Origin: Thuidium tamariscinum
Lineage: Eukaryota; Streptophyta; Bryopsida; Hypnales; Thuidiaceae
Reading direction: 5' to 3'
DNA: 64,000 bases
Assembly: GCA_947034885.2 (NCBI GenBank)
Contig: OX344749.2
Coordinates: 44,173,682-44,237,681, forward strand
The position numbers and the translations under genes are program-made. Below, one piece after another: positions 1 to 11,400 of the stretch. A model generated the notes under the pieces. That model searched no databases. It saw only the letters and a list, made by a program, of their open reading frames with translations, and had not been told where the DNA came from. Numbering within the stretch: position 1 is the first letter of the stretch; each line of letters opens with the position of its first letter.

Positions 1-2200
1 ACAATGATTTACCATATATAATATGCCATACACAATAAATCATATGCCATACATAGTTATACACCATACACAATATGCCATACATAATAAGAAAATCATA
101 CAATATACCATACACTATACATCATATTTGATACATGTGTCACATGGCTTCTTAAAGCACTTAGTGTGTGAGTATCAAGAGATGAAATGAGAAGCTCTTC
201 ATAGGATTGGGATAGTAGAACGCAAGACAAACCATTTGGGATATGTAAAATGCAGGAATTGTATTTTAAGTAAAATTTCAGACCTAATTAAGGCATGATA
301 GATTAACTTTTTGCAAAAAACTTTCAACTATTGAAAGTTGGTAAATTAATCTCACTTTCATCTCCAAAAATCCATTTTAGATTTCAAGCCTCTAATCAAA
401 AGTTATAAACAAATTTTTTAAAAGGTTTAAAAAAGGATTGATATAGGAAGAATGTAAAGGTCACCTACAGTTGACTTCCTCCAAACAAGGATATACATAG
501 TTGTATTAAATTTCCTCACTTCATGCAAGAAAAGTGCAACAATTGATTTATAAAATATTTGCAAGTAGGACAATGAATTATAATGCAGAACATGCCAAAG
601 TTATAGTGGAGAAGTTGTGCAATAGTTCGAACTTTTGAGAAGTCATTTAGTAGTCACAGAAAGTCATTCTTTAGTGAAACTTTAGTAGCAATGTTGTCAT
701 TTGTATAAGGGAGAAATAGAATTTAACAACTGTCATTAGGTTGAGCATTAGATCCATCTGAATACTTTAGTGTAACTTTATTGAGACCCTTTAATTAGTA
801 ATTCAAATGTGAATCAAATGAAATGTTCAAAAGTAGTGCAATGATAATGGTACAAATTTTTAGTATTCATTGTTGGCAAATCAATAGGAGTTTAAATAAA
901 CCATAATTTTTTGTGGACCCTATATAATTGCATGTAGAAGACAGTGAGTGCTAAGAATTGTTAGAACATGGCTATCCCACAAAGTCTAAGGTTTGTGAAT
1001 ACAGATTGCCTTGAAGCCACCCTAAAGTAATGTGGAAGGTCCCACAATTTGAAGAAGTTCCTCTTCCTCAGAAGTTGCTTCGCAGTCACCGTTAAGTGGC
1101 AGAAGTCCACGGCAACAAATATTGTAGCCACCCAAAGGTAGAAAATAAAACCCTCCTCAATTAAAAATAAAGCGGTCTAGTGACTTTGTAGTCCTCTATT
1201 AGTCGAAGCGTAGTCACAACAACTGAACAGAAATGACTACCATGGCACTTGAAGTCATTTTTGAATTGCAGAGGAGTCAAGAAGAGTTGTCGTTAATGAC
1301 TCGCACTTCATTGATGTTAGTAGAGCCCATCTCGCTGTTGAAGTAAACGAAAGTCCACTGCGATAGTCCCTATCTGTCGCGTCTTCATCCAAGAGATGCG
1401 CAAAATGACTGGAAAATGACTTTGATGCTCTCTTTAACATAGCCATGGTGCAATTACAAAAGTACTAGTTATTTTGAGTTGAACCAAACAAGAAGTCATT
1501 CTTTGGAGTCATTTTACCTCCACCCTAGAAGTGCTACTTGATTATGTGCTCTCATTACTTACATCTCCTAAATCAATATGTAAGTAATGCTAAAGAATCA
1601 AAGAATGCTATGCCATCTTATAAAAAGAATTTAATCTCTTATAACTTTGAAAAATCTTGAGGTAGTGACTATTTCTTTTGAGTTCATTGTCATTGTCATT
1701 GTGACAAACTGTCATATAATGAGCTCAAAAGAAGTGTTAAATAATTTATTGTACGTTTTAATTTTATTCATAGCCCCCACCCTTATTTATATTTTTCAGA
1801 GACATTTTGCAATGCAATCATTGCAAAATGTCCATACTTGTATCTATATCCATACTTGTATCTATATCCAATATCCATATCTATATCTAGTTGTTGATAT
1901 CTATGTTATATATATAGTATTTCAAATTCAAACTGCCGAGCTTGTTTGTTCCACTTACATCAACGACTTTAGTTTTTTGATATAATCAATGGCATTTGGG
2001 GGTTGAGGATTTTTTTGAATTCAAATCAATGGTTGTGGAATTTTTCATGGGAAGGAGGGATAAATTGAAATTGAAACATTTTGATTGCCTCTTTTCATGT
2101 CATTGTGATTGTGTGTTATATCCATATGATGCATTTCTTTGGTGCATTAAATCTTTTCTATTTGTCAATCTAAATATATCAATATTTGATTAGTGTATTA
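1..2200. other. AT-rich intergenic region, no gene seen
   Basis: No supported coding region. The first 120 bases are an imperfect short-period repeat built on ATATGCCATACA-like units. Around 1835-1890 there is a smaller repeat built on TACTTGTATCTATATCC. The only ORFs are short, low-complexity and unlike any family I know. The pentamer-like word AGTCA/AGTCAT recurs often between 610 and 1520, but I cannot define a unit or ends for it. Confidence 0.6.
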
Positions 2201-2668
2201 ACAGAAATTGAAGAAAGTAGCGGTTCTAAGTATCCCTACATTAGGCAAGAGCTTCATGAGTTGGTCGAAGTCCCGAACGAGGTCTCCCTATCCTCATCCT
2301 AGGCCGCTCATTGGCACGCCAAGTCTCACAGCATGAAGTCTTTCCATCTGGAACCTTACAGGAGGTTTTAGGGTTTTAGCAAACACTCGTTCGCGCTCTG
2401 TGCTGAGCATTCTACCACCATATCCACTAATCTCTTTCCCCTCACGTCCCCCTGCGGAGCTTGCTTCCATAGTCTTCTCCTTGCCCACAATTCGATTGTC
2501 TCCGCACTTCATTTGGTGATCTACGCTCTCAGCGGTGTTCAATTTTGTGTCTTTGGCGAAGAGCTCGATGTTTGCTCAATGTCGAAAATGGTGGTTGCGT
2601 CGATGAACTGTTGAGTGCTCTAGGATTGTTCTCGTGGTGTGGGAGGGGTTGTGGAGCAGTCGGCAGGG
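2200..2668 (+). promoter_or_regulatory. Presumed promoter and 5' leader of the FtsHi5 gene
   Basis: Base composition shifts from AT-rich to mixed at about 2220, with pyrimidine-rich stretches near 2400-2470, as expected for a transcription start region and leader. The long open frame continues upstream of the ATG to about 2639, but only through a GTG codon. No clear TATA element was identified. Assignment rests on position only. Confidence 0.35.
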
Positions 2669-5600
2669 ATGAGTGTGCTCTGCCCCTCCGCCACTGCCCC
2701 CGCGTCGTCGCTGTGGAGCTTCTGTAGGAGAACCTCCAGCAGGGGTTCCTCATGGGGAAGCTCCCAGAACAACGATTCCAATTGGAAATGCAAGCTCCGG
2801 TGTCAACCATTTTGCACGAGGCGCAATGGTGCGGTGGGAGTTGGCAGCAATGGGGATAGGTCAAGGGCGCATTGGAGGTGTGAAGGGTTGCCTGTGTGGC
2901 GGAACAAGGCTTTTGGAGCTGGCAACCTTGGTTTGTCCGCTCACATTAGGTTGGGAAATTCGGTGAGAATCTCCTGCTCCTCTAGTAGCGATTGTTGTGA
3001 AAATTCAGCGGAGGGGAAGCATTGCGACGAGTTTGGGGATTCTGTGACGTCTGGAGGTTGTGCTTCGTCTTCGTCGTCGACTCCCTTGTCTGCGTTGTGT
3101 TCCTCCCTTTCCAATCGATCCTTATCCAGAGAATGCGACTCTCGAGCGCATGGTGCTCTCGAGTCGAGGTGTTATAATGATAATCGAAGGCAGGGAAGAG
3201 ATTGTGGAGTTTTTTTGGAAAACGGTGACCATGTTGTATTCCCAGCAAGTATAGCTCAATTTGCTCGAAATATGGGGAAAGCATTGGCATTGGGGGTGGT
3301 GATTGCAGCAGTAGGGTTTGGGTCAAGAGGAATTGCCGTTGCAGCTGCTGCTGTTGCAGAAGAAGCCGCCTCTGAAGTGGGTGACGAGTTGAGTGAGGCT
3401 GAAATTAAGGAATTACAAAAGCAGGAGGAGCTGAAGAAGTTTGAGAGAGAGAGACAGTTACGGTCCGCCCTTGGAATTGACCAGAAGCTCCAAGAGCTCG
3501 AAGCTTTGGGAGAACAGGCTGCACGAGATTCTACGAAGAAGTCGGTCTTCCTTGCGAAGCTGGGGGAGGCAGTGCGCGGGACCTATGCGGGTGGGCGACA
3601 GTTGCAGGGGCAGAAGATCTTGGAGCTGAATTCTACAATCGAGGAGCTCAGAAAGGAGCGGGACGTCATGTCGAAGAGGGCTGAGAAGATGGAGCAGGAG
3701 TACTTGTCTACTAAATCAGAACTGCAGAAGTTAGACGACGAGTTAGACGATGCGAACTGGGAGCGAAGAGAGGCTCTAGAGTTGTCAGTCAAAGATGCTG
3801 AGACGGGGTCTGGTGAGCTCTGGCAAAAGGTGTCAAATTTGGAGATAGAGATGATGGAGAGGCAAAGATGGGTTGAGAGTGCAGTCTTTGACGACCTTCC
3901 CAAAATTGAAGATCAGGGTAAGGCTGAATTTGAAAGTGTGTACCAGCGATGGCTTCAGAGGGAGTCGGGTGAAGGTATGACATCTGAAACTGTTTCCAGA
4001 GTTATGAAAGACTTGGAAGTGGCTGGTGAGACTAATCGAAAGCAAACACTGCTACCCCTTGCCGTTGGCGTTGTCGATGATAGGGAGATATCTGAATTTG
4101 AAGTTGATGCCCGAACACAGGAGCTGCTTGATAAAATTCAGAAGGAACAGGAAAGGGGAGTCGAGTTGAGAGCGCAGTACGAAAGCCTAGTCAGAGACCG
4201 GTTGGGTTTAGAAAAAGATGCGGACGTTAGCCATGTGAGACCTCCTGTTGATCTTGGAGCGATGGAACTTGATGAGGATCTTTCTGAAGTGGAGGAAGAG
4301 AGACACGCGTTGGTGCCCGAATTTGAGTGGGCCATGGGGTCGAGGGCCTGGCGGGAACAAAGCAAGGAATATGCCAAGAAATATTTTGAAGAGAATCTTG
4401 AGGAAGCCCGGGAGTATGTCCAGGAGAAGCAGGCAGCGATTCTGGTTGCAAGAGACAGGGTGATGGCTGAGACCTGGTTCAATAAACAGGAAGACCGCTG
4501 GGAGATGTCTCCGATGGCTGCTTCTCATGCCGTCACCAGGAAATTGGTTGCCAAGGCTCGTGTACGTCATGACCGGCGGGTCATGTATCTCACTATTAAG
4601 GGCGACGACCGTGAATATTTTATAGACATTCCGCTTATGAATGCAGAGCTTGAAGCAGCAGGGGGCTTTGATTCGTTGTTTATAAAGATGAACGTTGATG
4701 GAATTCCCACTACTGTTGAGTTCATGTGGATACCACTGAAAGAGTGGCCCGTGTGGGCTCTTTTTCAGTTGCCCTTCAAGGTCGTCTGGTGGGTGCTGGA
4801 GGACATATGGAACTCTCCTCTACTGGTCACGATTAGACCCTATTATTTCCAGACATTGACTGAAACTTTTGAGGAGATCATGGTTCGGTTCGGTTTTCCG
4901 GTAATTCAGACAGTGTTACCACTCCGCGCGCGTGTTGCTCTCGGATTCGACTTGCCAGAAGGGGCTGAAGTAGCAGAGCCTACTAATATTATGGTATGGC
5001 AACAGGAAGCGCAGAGGAAAACCGACGGGCGTTACGGTGAGGGTACTGGCTCTCCAGCGTGGTGGATCTCACTTCCACTCCGCACTTATGTTGTAGGTAT
5101 CCCTCTCTATTTCTTCGTGACGATTGTTGGGGGACTTTTGCTGGCTCCCTTCACGCCTCGGAAGCTGGCCATGAACGAAGCGCAGTGGAAGGAAAAGAAA
5201 CAAGAACAGCTGGAGAAGGAGATCAACAAGGAGAATAAGAAGGATGAGATCGATCCTATCAAGAATGTGTTCGATAAAATGAAGAGAGTGAAGCATCCCC
5301 AAGTTAAACTTCAGGATTTTGCAGGAATTGATGCAGTGAAAGAGGAAATCAACGAAGTGATCAGCTTCTTACGGAACCCGAAGGTGTTCAAGGAAATGGG
5401 AGCCAGACCTCCCAGAGGAGTGCTCATCGTTGGTGGACCAGGGACAGGCAAAACAACTCTAGCATTTGCCATTGCAGCTGAAGCAAAGGTCCCCATGGTA
5501 GAGCTGCAAGGTGCAGAGCTTGAAGGTGGAGCTTGGGTGGGGCAAGGAGCATCCAACGTGCGCGAGCTTTTTAAAACCGCACGGGAGGTTTCTCCGCTGA

Positions 5601-6919
5601 TCATTTTCATGGACGACTTTGATCATTTTGCAGGGGTTCGGGGAGCAACCTCTGATACTAGGAAGCAGGATCACGAGTCACTCATCAATCAACTCCTTGT
5701 TGAGCTTGACGGTTTCGAAACGCAAGAGGGAGTGGTTCTCATTGCGACGACCAGCCGGCCTTTTGCTATTGATGAAGCTCTGCGACGACCAGGTCGCATG
5801 GATCGAACCATCCAACTTCCAATGCCGAATGTAAATGAACGGGAGCAGATTCTGCGGAAGGTGGCGGCGGACACTATGGACCCCAAGCATGTGGATTTCG
5901 TAGACTGGGCTGAGGTAGCAGATAAGACTGCAGGTCTTACACCTGCCCAGCTGAAGTGTGTGCCTCGAGCCCTGGAGGGCAATGCCGTGAGCTATAAGAC
6001 TGTGGATGATGATGAAATCTCCAGCGTGGCAGGGTGGTTAGCAACGTTCAACCAGGTTATGCCTATGTGGTTCAAAAAGACGAAGCTGGTGGTAAAGTGG
6101 AACGAATTGCTGATCGATTGGCTCGGTCTGCGTTTGACGAAGGAAGATCTTGAAACTGCAGTGGAGACTATGGACGTATTCAGTGAGACGCGACCAGGAA
6201 TTGAACTGGAGAATCCCCCTGTTATTTGGACACGAGAGTACAAGTTCCCGCACGCAGTCTGGGCGGCTGGACGAGCTTTAACTGCATATCTCCTTCCGAG
6301 TTTTGACACACTGGACCAGGCATGGCTTGACCCGACGTCCTGGGAGGGGATTGCTTTCACCAAGTTGACGAAAAAGCTGGAAGCAGGGTACCAAGAAACA
6401 GGTACCATGACACGGTCCTACTATGAAAAGAGCCTGGTGTTGAGTTTTGGCCCGTACATTGCAGGACGACTGCTCCTTCCGTTTGGGGAGAATAACAACT
6501 TATCCATGGGAGAGTTGGAAAATGCGGAGGAGATTGCAGCTACGATGGTGATGCAGTATGGATGGGGGCCAGATGACAGTCCGCTGGTTTACGCCAAGCA
6601 GGACTCGGAAACTTCGCTGGCCATGGGCGACGAGCATGAGATGGAGGTGGCAAAGAAGATTCAAAAGCTGTACCACATAGCCACGGACAGGTGTGGCAAG
6701 ATGCTGCATAGGAATCAACAAACACTTCACGCCGTCGTTGAACACTTACTTCAATACGATTGTGTGACAACGAAGGACCTGGCAAGAATAACGGCCGAAA
6801 CGGGGGCAGTATTTGAGGAGGATCCTTTCGAGCTCGTGCCCTACTCACGGCTGGAGATGTCCTCCAACGGCACAACTCGAAAAACCAAAACGTTGCCTGC
6901 TGGGGCTTCGGCCAATTGA
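2669..6919 (+). CDS. FTSHI5: FtsHi5 / EMB2458-like inactive FtsH AAA protein, chloroplast
   Basis: Protein of 1416 aa from the ATG at 2669; the upstream in-frame GTG is not a plant start. The N-terminus is Ser/Arg-rich like a chloroplast transit peptide. A hydrophobic stretch lies near residue 200, a long charged coiled coil at about 234-375, and membrane segments near 690-715 and 805-830. The AAA domain follows, with Walker A GGPGTGKTT at about 922 and Walker B LIIFMDDFDHF at about 977, where the usual DE is DD. The SRH region shows ALRRPGRMDR. The C-terminal FtsH peptidase-like region has PHAVWAAGRA near residue 1194 where active FtsH has the zinc-binding HEXXH, so it should not cleave protein. 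Length and C-terminal motifs (SWEGI, QYGWGPDDSP) match Arabidopsis FtsHi5 (about 1320 aa) better than the shorter FtsHi1-4. Known role of the family: the Ycf2-FtsHi ATPase motor at the inner envelope, linked to protein import. The whole gene is one uninterrupted exon, which is unusual. Confidence 0.93.
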   Translation: MSVLCPSATAPASSLWSFCRRTSSRGSSWGSSQNNDSNWKCKLRCQPFCTRRNGAVGVGSNGDRSRAHWRCEGLPVWRNKAFGAGNLGLSAHIRLGNSVRISCSSSSDCCENSAEGKHCDEFGDSVTSGGCASSSSSTPLSALCSSLSNRSLSRECDSRAHGALESRCYNDNRRQGRDCGVFLENGDHVVFPASIAQFARNMGKALALGVVIAAVGFGSRGIAVAAAAVAEEAASEVGDELSEAEIKELQKQEELKKFERERQLRSALGIDQKLQELEALGEQAARDSTKKSVFLAKLGEAVRGTYAGGRQLQGQKILELNSTIEELRKERDVMSKRAEKMEQEYLSTKSELQKLDDELDDANWERREALELSVKDAETGSGELWQKVSNLEIEMMERQRWVESAVFDDLPKIEDQGKAEFESVYQRWLQRESGEGMTSETVSRVMKDLEVAGETNRKQTLLPLAVGVVDDREISEFEVDARTQELLDKIQKEQERGVELRAQYESLVRDRLGLEKDADVSHVRPPVDLGAMELDEDLSEVEEERHALVPEFEWAMGSRAWREQSKEYAKKYFEENLEEAREYVQEKQAAILVARDRVMAETWFNKQEDRWEMSPMAASHAVTRKLVAKARVRHDRRVMYLTIKGDDREYFIDIPLMNAELEAAGGFDSLFIKMNVDGIPTTVEFMWIPLKEWPVWALFQLPFKVVWWVLEDIWNSPLLVTIRPYYFQTLTETFEEIMVRFGFPVIQTVLPLRARVALGFDLPEGAEVAEPTNIMVWQQEAQRKTDGRYGEGTGSPAWWISLPLRTYVVGIPLYFFVTIVGGLLLAPFTPRKLAMNEAQWKEKKQEQLEKEINKENKKDEIDPIKNVFDKMKRVKHPQVKLQDFAGIDAVKEEINEVISFLRNPKVFKEMGARPPRGVLIVGGPGTGKTTLAFAIAAEAKVPMVELQGAELEGGAWVGQGASNVRELFKTAREVSPLIIFMDDFDHFAGVRGATSDTRKQDHESLINQLLVELDGFETQEGVVLIATTSRPFAIDEALRRPGRMDRTIQLPMPNVNEREQILRKVAADTMDPKHVDFVDWAEVADKTAGLTPAQLKCVPRALEGNAVSYKTVDDDEISSVAGWLATFNQVMPMWFKKTKLVVKWNELLIDWLGLRLTKEDLETAVETMDVFSETRPGIELENPPVIWTREYKFPHAVWAAGRALTAYLLPSFDTLDQAWLDPTSWEGIAFTKLTKKLEAGYQETGTMTRSYYEKSLVLSFGPYIAGRLLLPFGENNNLSMGELENAEEIAATMVMQYGWGPDDSPLVYAKQDSETSLAMGDEHEMEVAKKIQKLYHIATDRCGKMLHRNQQTLHAVVEHLLQYDCVTTKDLARITAETGAVFEEDPFELVPYSRLEMSSNGTTRKTKTLPAGASAN

Positions 6920-8477
6920 TGAGAATTGGAAGAGCTGCCTCTTGGACAGGCCAGTGAGGGCTACTGTACTGTACCTGTACTGTACAACGACCATTAGCTT
7001 AGTGTTCATGATTTTTATGCAGCGGTTTTGCAGGTTTAGGCTAAGCGATAGAGTGCATTGTTCACGTATAATTCCTTTGTGGTCAGCATTGTGGTGTCCA
7101 ACCCACGCCAATGTTTCAGTATCGAAGTTAGGTTGTTTAGTGATAAGTTCGGTTGATTAGACTCAGGCAAGGGCCTTGAATGGTGAAGCATTCAGGTCAT
7201 GTTCGCATTGCCATTAGCTACATGGCAGCCAGTTACATGCGAGACTGTAGACCGAGTCTGCTTTTATGGGCTTGGTCTGATGTTTCAATAGCATCCACAT
7301 TTGTCAGTATGTGCCCAACAATGGAGGGGGATATACAGGAGATACACAAAGGATCGACCCACATAAAGTGACAATATTTTTACCTCCATAAAAACAATTG
7401 GAAAATGCTGTATTTTACTAGTTCTCCAATTGTCAGGTGTCTTATGTGGAGGGAAAAGTTCTTGCTCACAGGAATTTCAGAAGCTTATTCCGTACTCGAT
7501 ACCTCAGAATTGTGAAGCGCTAAGGTAGAAGCACCCATTAATTTGAGTGTATCCATAGTTTAACACTAGAGTTCTCTTGAAAGTGTCCCCCAAAGTACCT
7601 TGAAACCTTAGTTGTGGTTGGTGGGCTCTGATTTTTTAGATTTTGGTGTGAGAAACTGAGAACCAAAGCAGATTTACTCAGAGTGCAGATGTAGGTGCTC
7701 TAGTGAGTTCAACTTTAAACATTCATACAAATTAGATGCCTTATCCAAAAGTTTTAATTTTTTTTTAAACTCATGATTTTCAGATGCCAAAACTGCAGAA
7801 ATATTCTTTTCAGGAAAAGGTGCCTCCAACTATGCTGAAACTGCTTAAATTGGCAATAATGGGTGCTCCTACCTTAGTGAGATTTGCTTTACGGAATAAA
7901 TTCCCAGGGTACTATTTAATTATTCTGCGTAATTACGAGGGTACCCAAGTAGCCGTTTGCTGATAACTCTGGAGTGCGACTGCTTGGCAGAAATCCCAAC
8001 CTGGACTTCAGGTAAATTCATGGCAGCCCAATTACAACTTCTGGCTCTGAGAATACTTCTTCTATTAAACTGGTATAATTTTATCCTGTTTTTTTCTTGT
8101 TAGCAAATGAAAAAGGGTTTCAATGCACCAAAGATTGAAAAATATGTTATTTGGTTTGTACGCAAAGATATGAAGGTTCAAAGTCGTACCAAATTAGGTT
8201 GGTCTACATCCTCCTGATCAATGTGTACCAATTAGGGTGACTGATTTTGGGTGAGTGACCATTGTGTGTGGTGTCCTGCCTTCACGTCAGAGGTGGAAGA
8301 CTCATGCTTCAGCCTTTAAAGATCTTTGTGAAGAAGCAAGCGACAAACTTCCAACATATTTGCTTGCTGCTAACCTCGGTTTCATGGAAAAGATTGAACC
8401 TGTTGTGCACTTGAAAAAGCACCCAAAATGTTTCAAAAGAAAAAAAAAAGAGCACCCAAGACTTAAGAGGTCCGTCA
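6920..8477. other. Convergent intergenic region between FtsHi5 and syntaxin genes
   Basis: Holds the 3' ends of two converging genes, so it must contain both 3' UTRs and polyadenylation signals, which I cannot place exactly. No coding region is supported. An imperfect inverted repeat at 7485-7899 is listed separately. Confidence 0.5.
7485..7899. repeat. MITE-like imperfect terminal inverted repeat
   Basis: TTATTCCGTA at 7485 and its complement ending at 7899 are each followed inward by matching blocks (CTAAGGTAG[A/G]AGCACCCATTA, inverted on the right at about 7856-7877, one mismatch). The arms are about 50 bp with gaps and the interior is about 300 bp without an ORF. It could be a decayed small transposon. 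No target duplication was identified. Confidence 0.4.
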
Positions 8478-11400
8478 CTACGTAGCGTTTCTCCATGGCT
8501 GGACGACTGCCACAACGACAATCGCAGCTGTGACAAGAAGAATGACAATGGCAATGCACATGCACTTGCGAGTGCTTTTTTGCAGGGTCTTGGCCTTCTG
8601 GAGAGCTGTTGTTCCTGCCGCAATGTGCTCCACCGCTTTGCCGACCTGCCATTTCAGCTCGGAGTGGAAGAGAGAATGCAGTCAGTACCGAAAGAAAATA
8701 AACAGAAATCCCATTATTGAGAAAATTTCAAACAATGACACAACAGTGCTGCGTTGTAATGGAAGGCATGACGAAGTAGAGGACGCAAAGTTTATTAGGG
8801 ACATGATCCAATCTCCTCTTGACTGGACCCTGTTACCAGCAGCAACTCATCTGTGGTTGGCCTCTAATTAGCAACAAGTGGTGTAAGCATAACTGGGCTT
8901 AGTGTATCTATGGCCATTGATCCTTGATTGGAAATGGGATTGTCTATTTATTGTCCTCTTTAGTGATCTACAACCTTTTAATTTGAAAATTGCTCCTGAA
9001 AATCTTATACAGTGACAAAGGTTTGATTCTACAGAGTTGGCTGAGGTACCCAAAGTGATATTAGTTTCCACGTCCCCAGAGTTATCTCCCAATGAAAGCA
9101 CAATCCTTAACGAGTCTGCTGATTAAGGTAGAGGATGCTATAACTGGTAAGGAATTCTATTATCAATTTTTTCCGATTTTTTTGTAATGAAATACAAAGG
9201 GTACACATGTAGAGGATGGAAATAAGTGGATTAAGATTTCTAAATTCGATCATTCACAAAACATTTTAAAAAGATGTCCGAAAACTGCGTTCTCTTTAAT
9301 TATGGACTACAAGTCTTCTTTCCTATCGTCTTCATAAGTAAATCAAATTTGAATGCCGCGATTTTCTTACAGCACCGGGAATGGTATCCATTTTTGCTAA
9401 GTGACCAAAAGACCAGCTTAGTAAAGTGAAGCAACCCACCTGAGTTTCAATGTTGTCAAGAAGCTCGCCTTGAGCTTCGACAAGCACTGCCATGTCAAGA
9501 AAAATCTGCCACATAAACAAGTCTATCAATGATAATTTTCTCACTTGCGAAGGAATCTCGTCTAGAGAGAGTAAGCTGCAGAACGTGTCTTGTCGTCACA
9601 TCCATTGAGACGTGTCACGAAACTTTACACAAGCCTGGAAGCTCATCTTGAAGTGGACTACATGACATAAGTACACCAGTGTGAACAGGGTGGAAAAAGC
9701 CTTAAATTGGCACAGTTATAAAAGAAGAGGGGAAGAACCTGATGAAGTTCCAATAGCTTCTTTTCAATTTCCCTGACTGCATCATGTCGCTCTTGGATCT
9801 CAGCTATAGTGTCCAAGATCTGCACAGTAATGCCAAGTCGGAGTCTTGAGATAACCACAAATCTTCTGTTCAATGCGAGTCCTTTGATCAACCCCAAAGT
9901 AAAAAATCTGGACGAGATTCAATGACACGACTTGACAAAGTGCCAATAAATTTTTTGAGTCTTCTGAATCCTGAATGGTTAATTAGTCTAAAGAAAACTC
10001 TGGTGCACCTGACCTCGCCCCTGATCCTGTATGGCCTTTTGGAAAATCTGCTCACTATCTCCGGTGTCGATTAGGCGTTCAATCACCTGTAGAGCATGGC
10101 CACATTGGAAGATATAAAATAAAGAACTGTGAAGTGCGGAATTAGTGGATCTGACTGTCTACACATGAAAATCGAAAAATGTCAACATATCCATAGCAAG
10201 TGGACTTGATTATAGGAATTATAAGTCACATAAATCAGTCCAAGGATCATAATTCATACTGCTCTCAGAAGAGAAAGAAGTGCAACATAGACTGGAACAT
10301 AATTCGAAACATTTGGCACTAAACAGAATTGAAAATAAAGTTGGATTTGGTTTGTCACACTCACTGATTCATCCACTTTCTGCCCCGTCACTGATCATAC
10401 ATCATATGAACACCCAAACAAGACCAAAAATAAGAACCATATTGTATTGCGCATAGTGCTTCCTTAGTTAATCATACGAGGAAAGATAATCACAATTCAA
10501 ACTTGGATAATCTAAACCCCCCCATGAAATTGCCATTAACGCTCTGGGAACATGACTCACCAGTGAAGACACGTCGTTCAACAACCTCTCGGTATTCATC
10601 TTGAAACTTTTGTCTCAATGCCTGTAGTTCAACGCCCAAACCACATTTAGTTTGCAAACGTCAGCATTTCAGAGAATGATGCAATTACTATGTGGATAGC
10701 ATAAGGAGAAATCGTCTGTCTTGTTAAATAAAGAGCGACAGTCACTTGGCATCTAAATTCTTAACAACGCACCTGGAAATCGACCATGAGCTCCTTCAGT
10801 TTCTTCTTCAAGGTTCTGAATTAATTGCAGACAAAACAGGTCATTGGCCATAGAAAAGATTAAAACAAAATCTACAAAACTACGGCTTGCAGGCACTAGT
10901 AAGCATCTTGCTCCAAACAAAGATGGTCAAGATTATGGCTTACGAAGTAATAGCCATTCGTGTCCGATCAGTGCTCGACCCTTCATGACAACCCTTAATT
11001 TTACGATTTGCAATGTTCTGCCACCAGTCAGCAGAAAAAGAAAACCCGGGTCAACAGAAAGTCAGATCAAAGCTGCATCAATTTGATAAGTCACTAAATT
11101 CCAAAAGAATTAAATTTTAATGAGAGATTGTTCTGCCGCACCACGTTTTCTGTGTTAACAGAGACATGACAACAGGGTTTTCAGTAAAATTAGACGTTTC
11201 ATGAACATTTACACAACTGCCTATGGTCATAAATGGTTCCTTGTGACACATTGGAACTTTGGAAGGCCTCATTGTGACCTTAGGGAGACCTGTTTATGGA
11301 TCAAGCGAAAGATTCTCTTTCTGACTAAAAGCTCCTGAAACTTTCTGAATTTATTGAAAAACTCTGAGGAACCCCAATTTTATCAGCCAATGCGTACTTA

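Noticed and set aside
2639..2668. Upstream extension of the FtsHi5 frame
   Set aside because: It begins at a GTG codon; the first in-frame ATG at 2669 gives a good transit-peptide start.
4138..4570. Minus-strand ORFs of 114-120 aa inside FtsHi5
   Set aside because: Shadows of the coding frame with compositional bias only.
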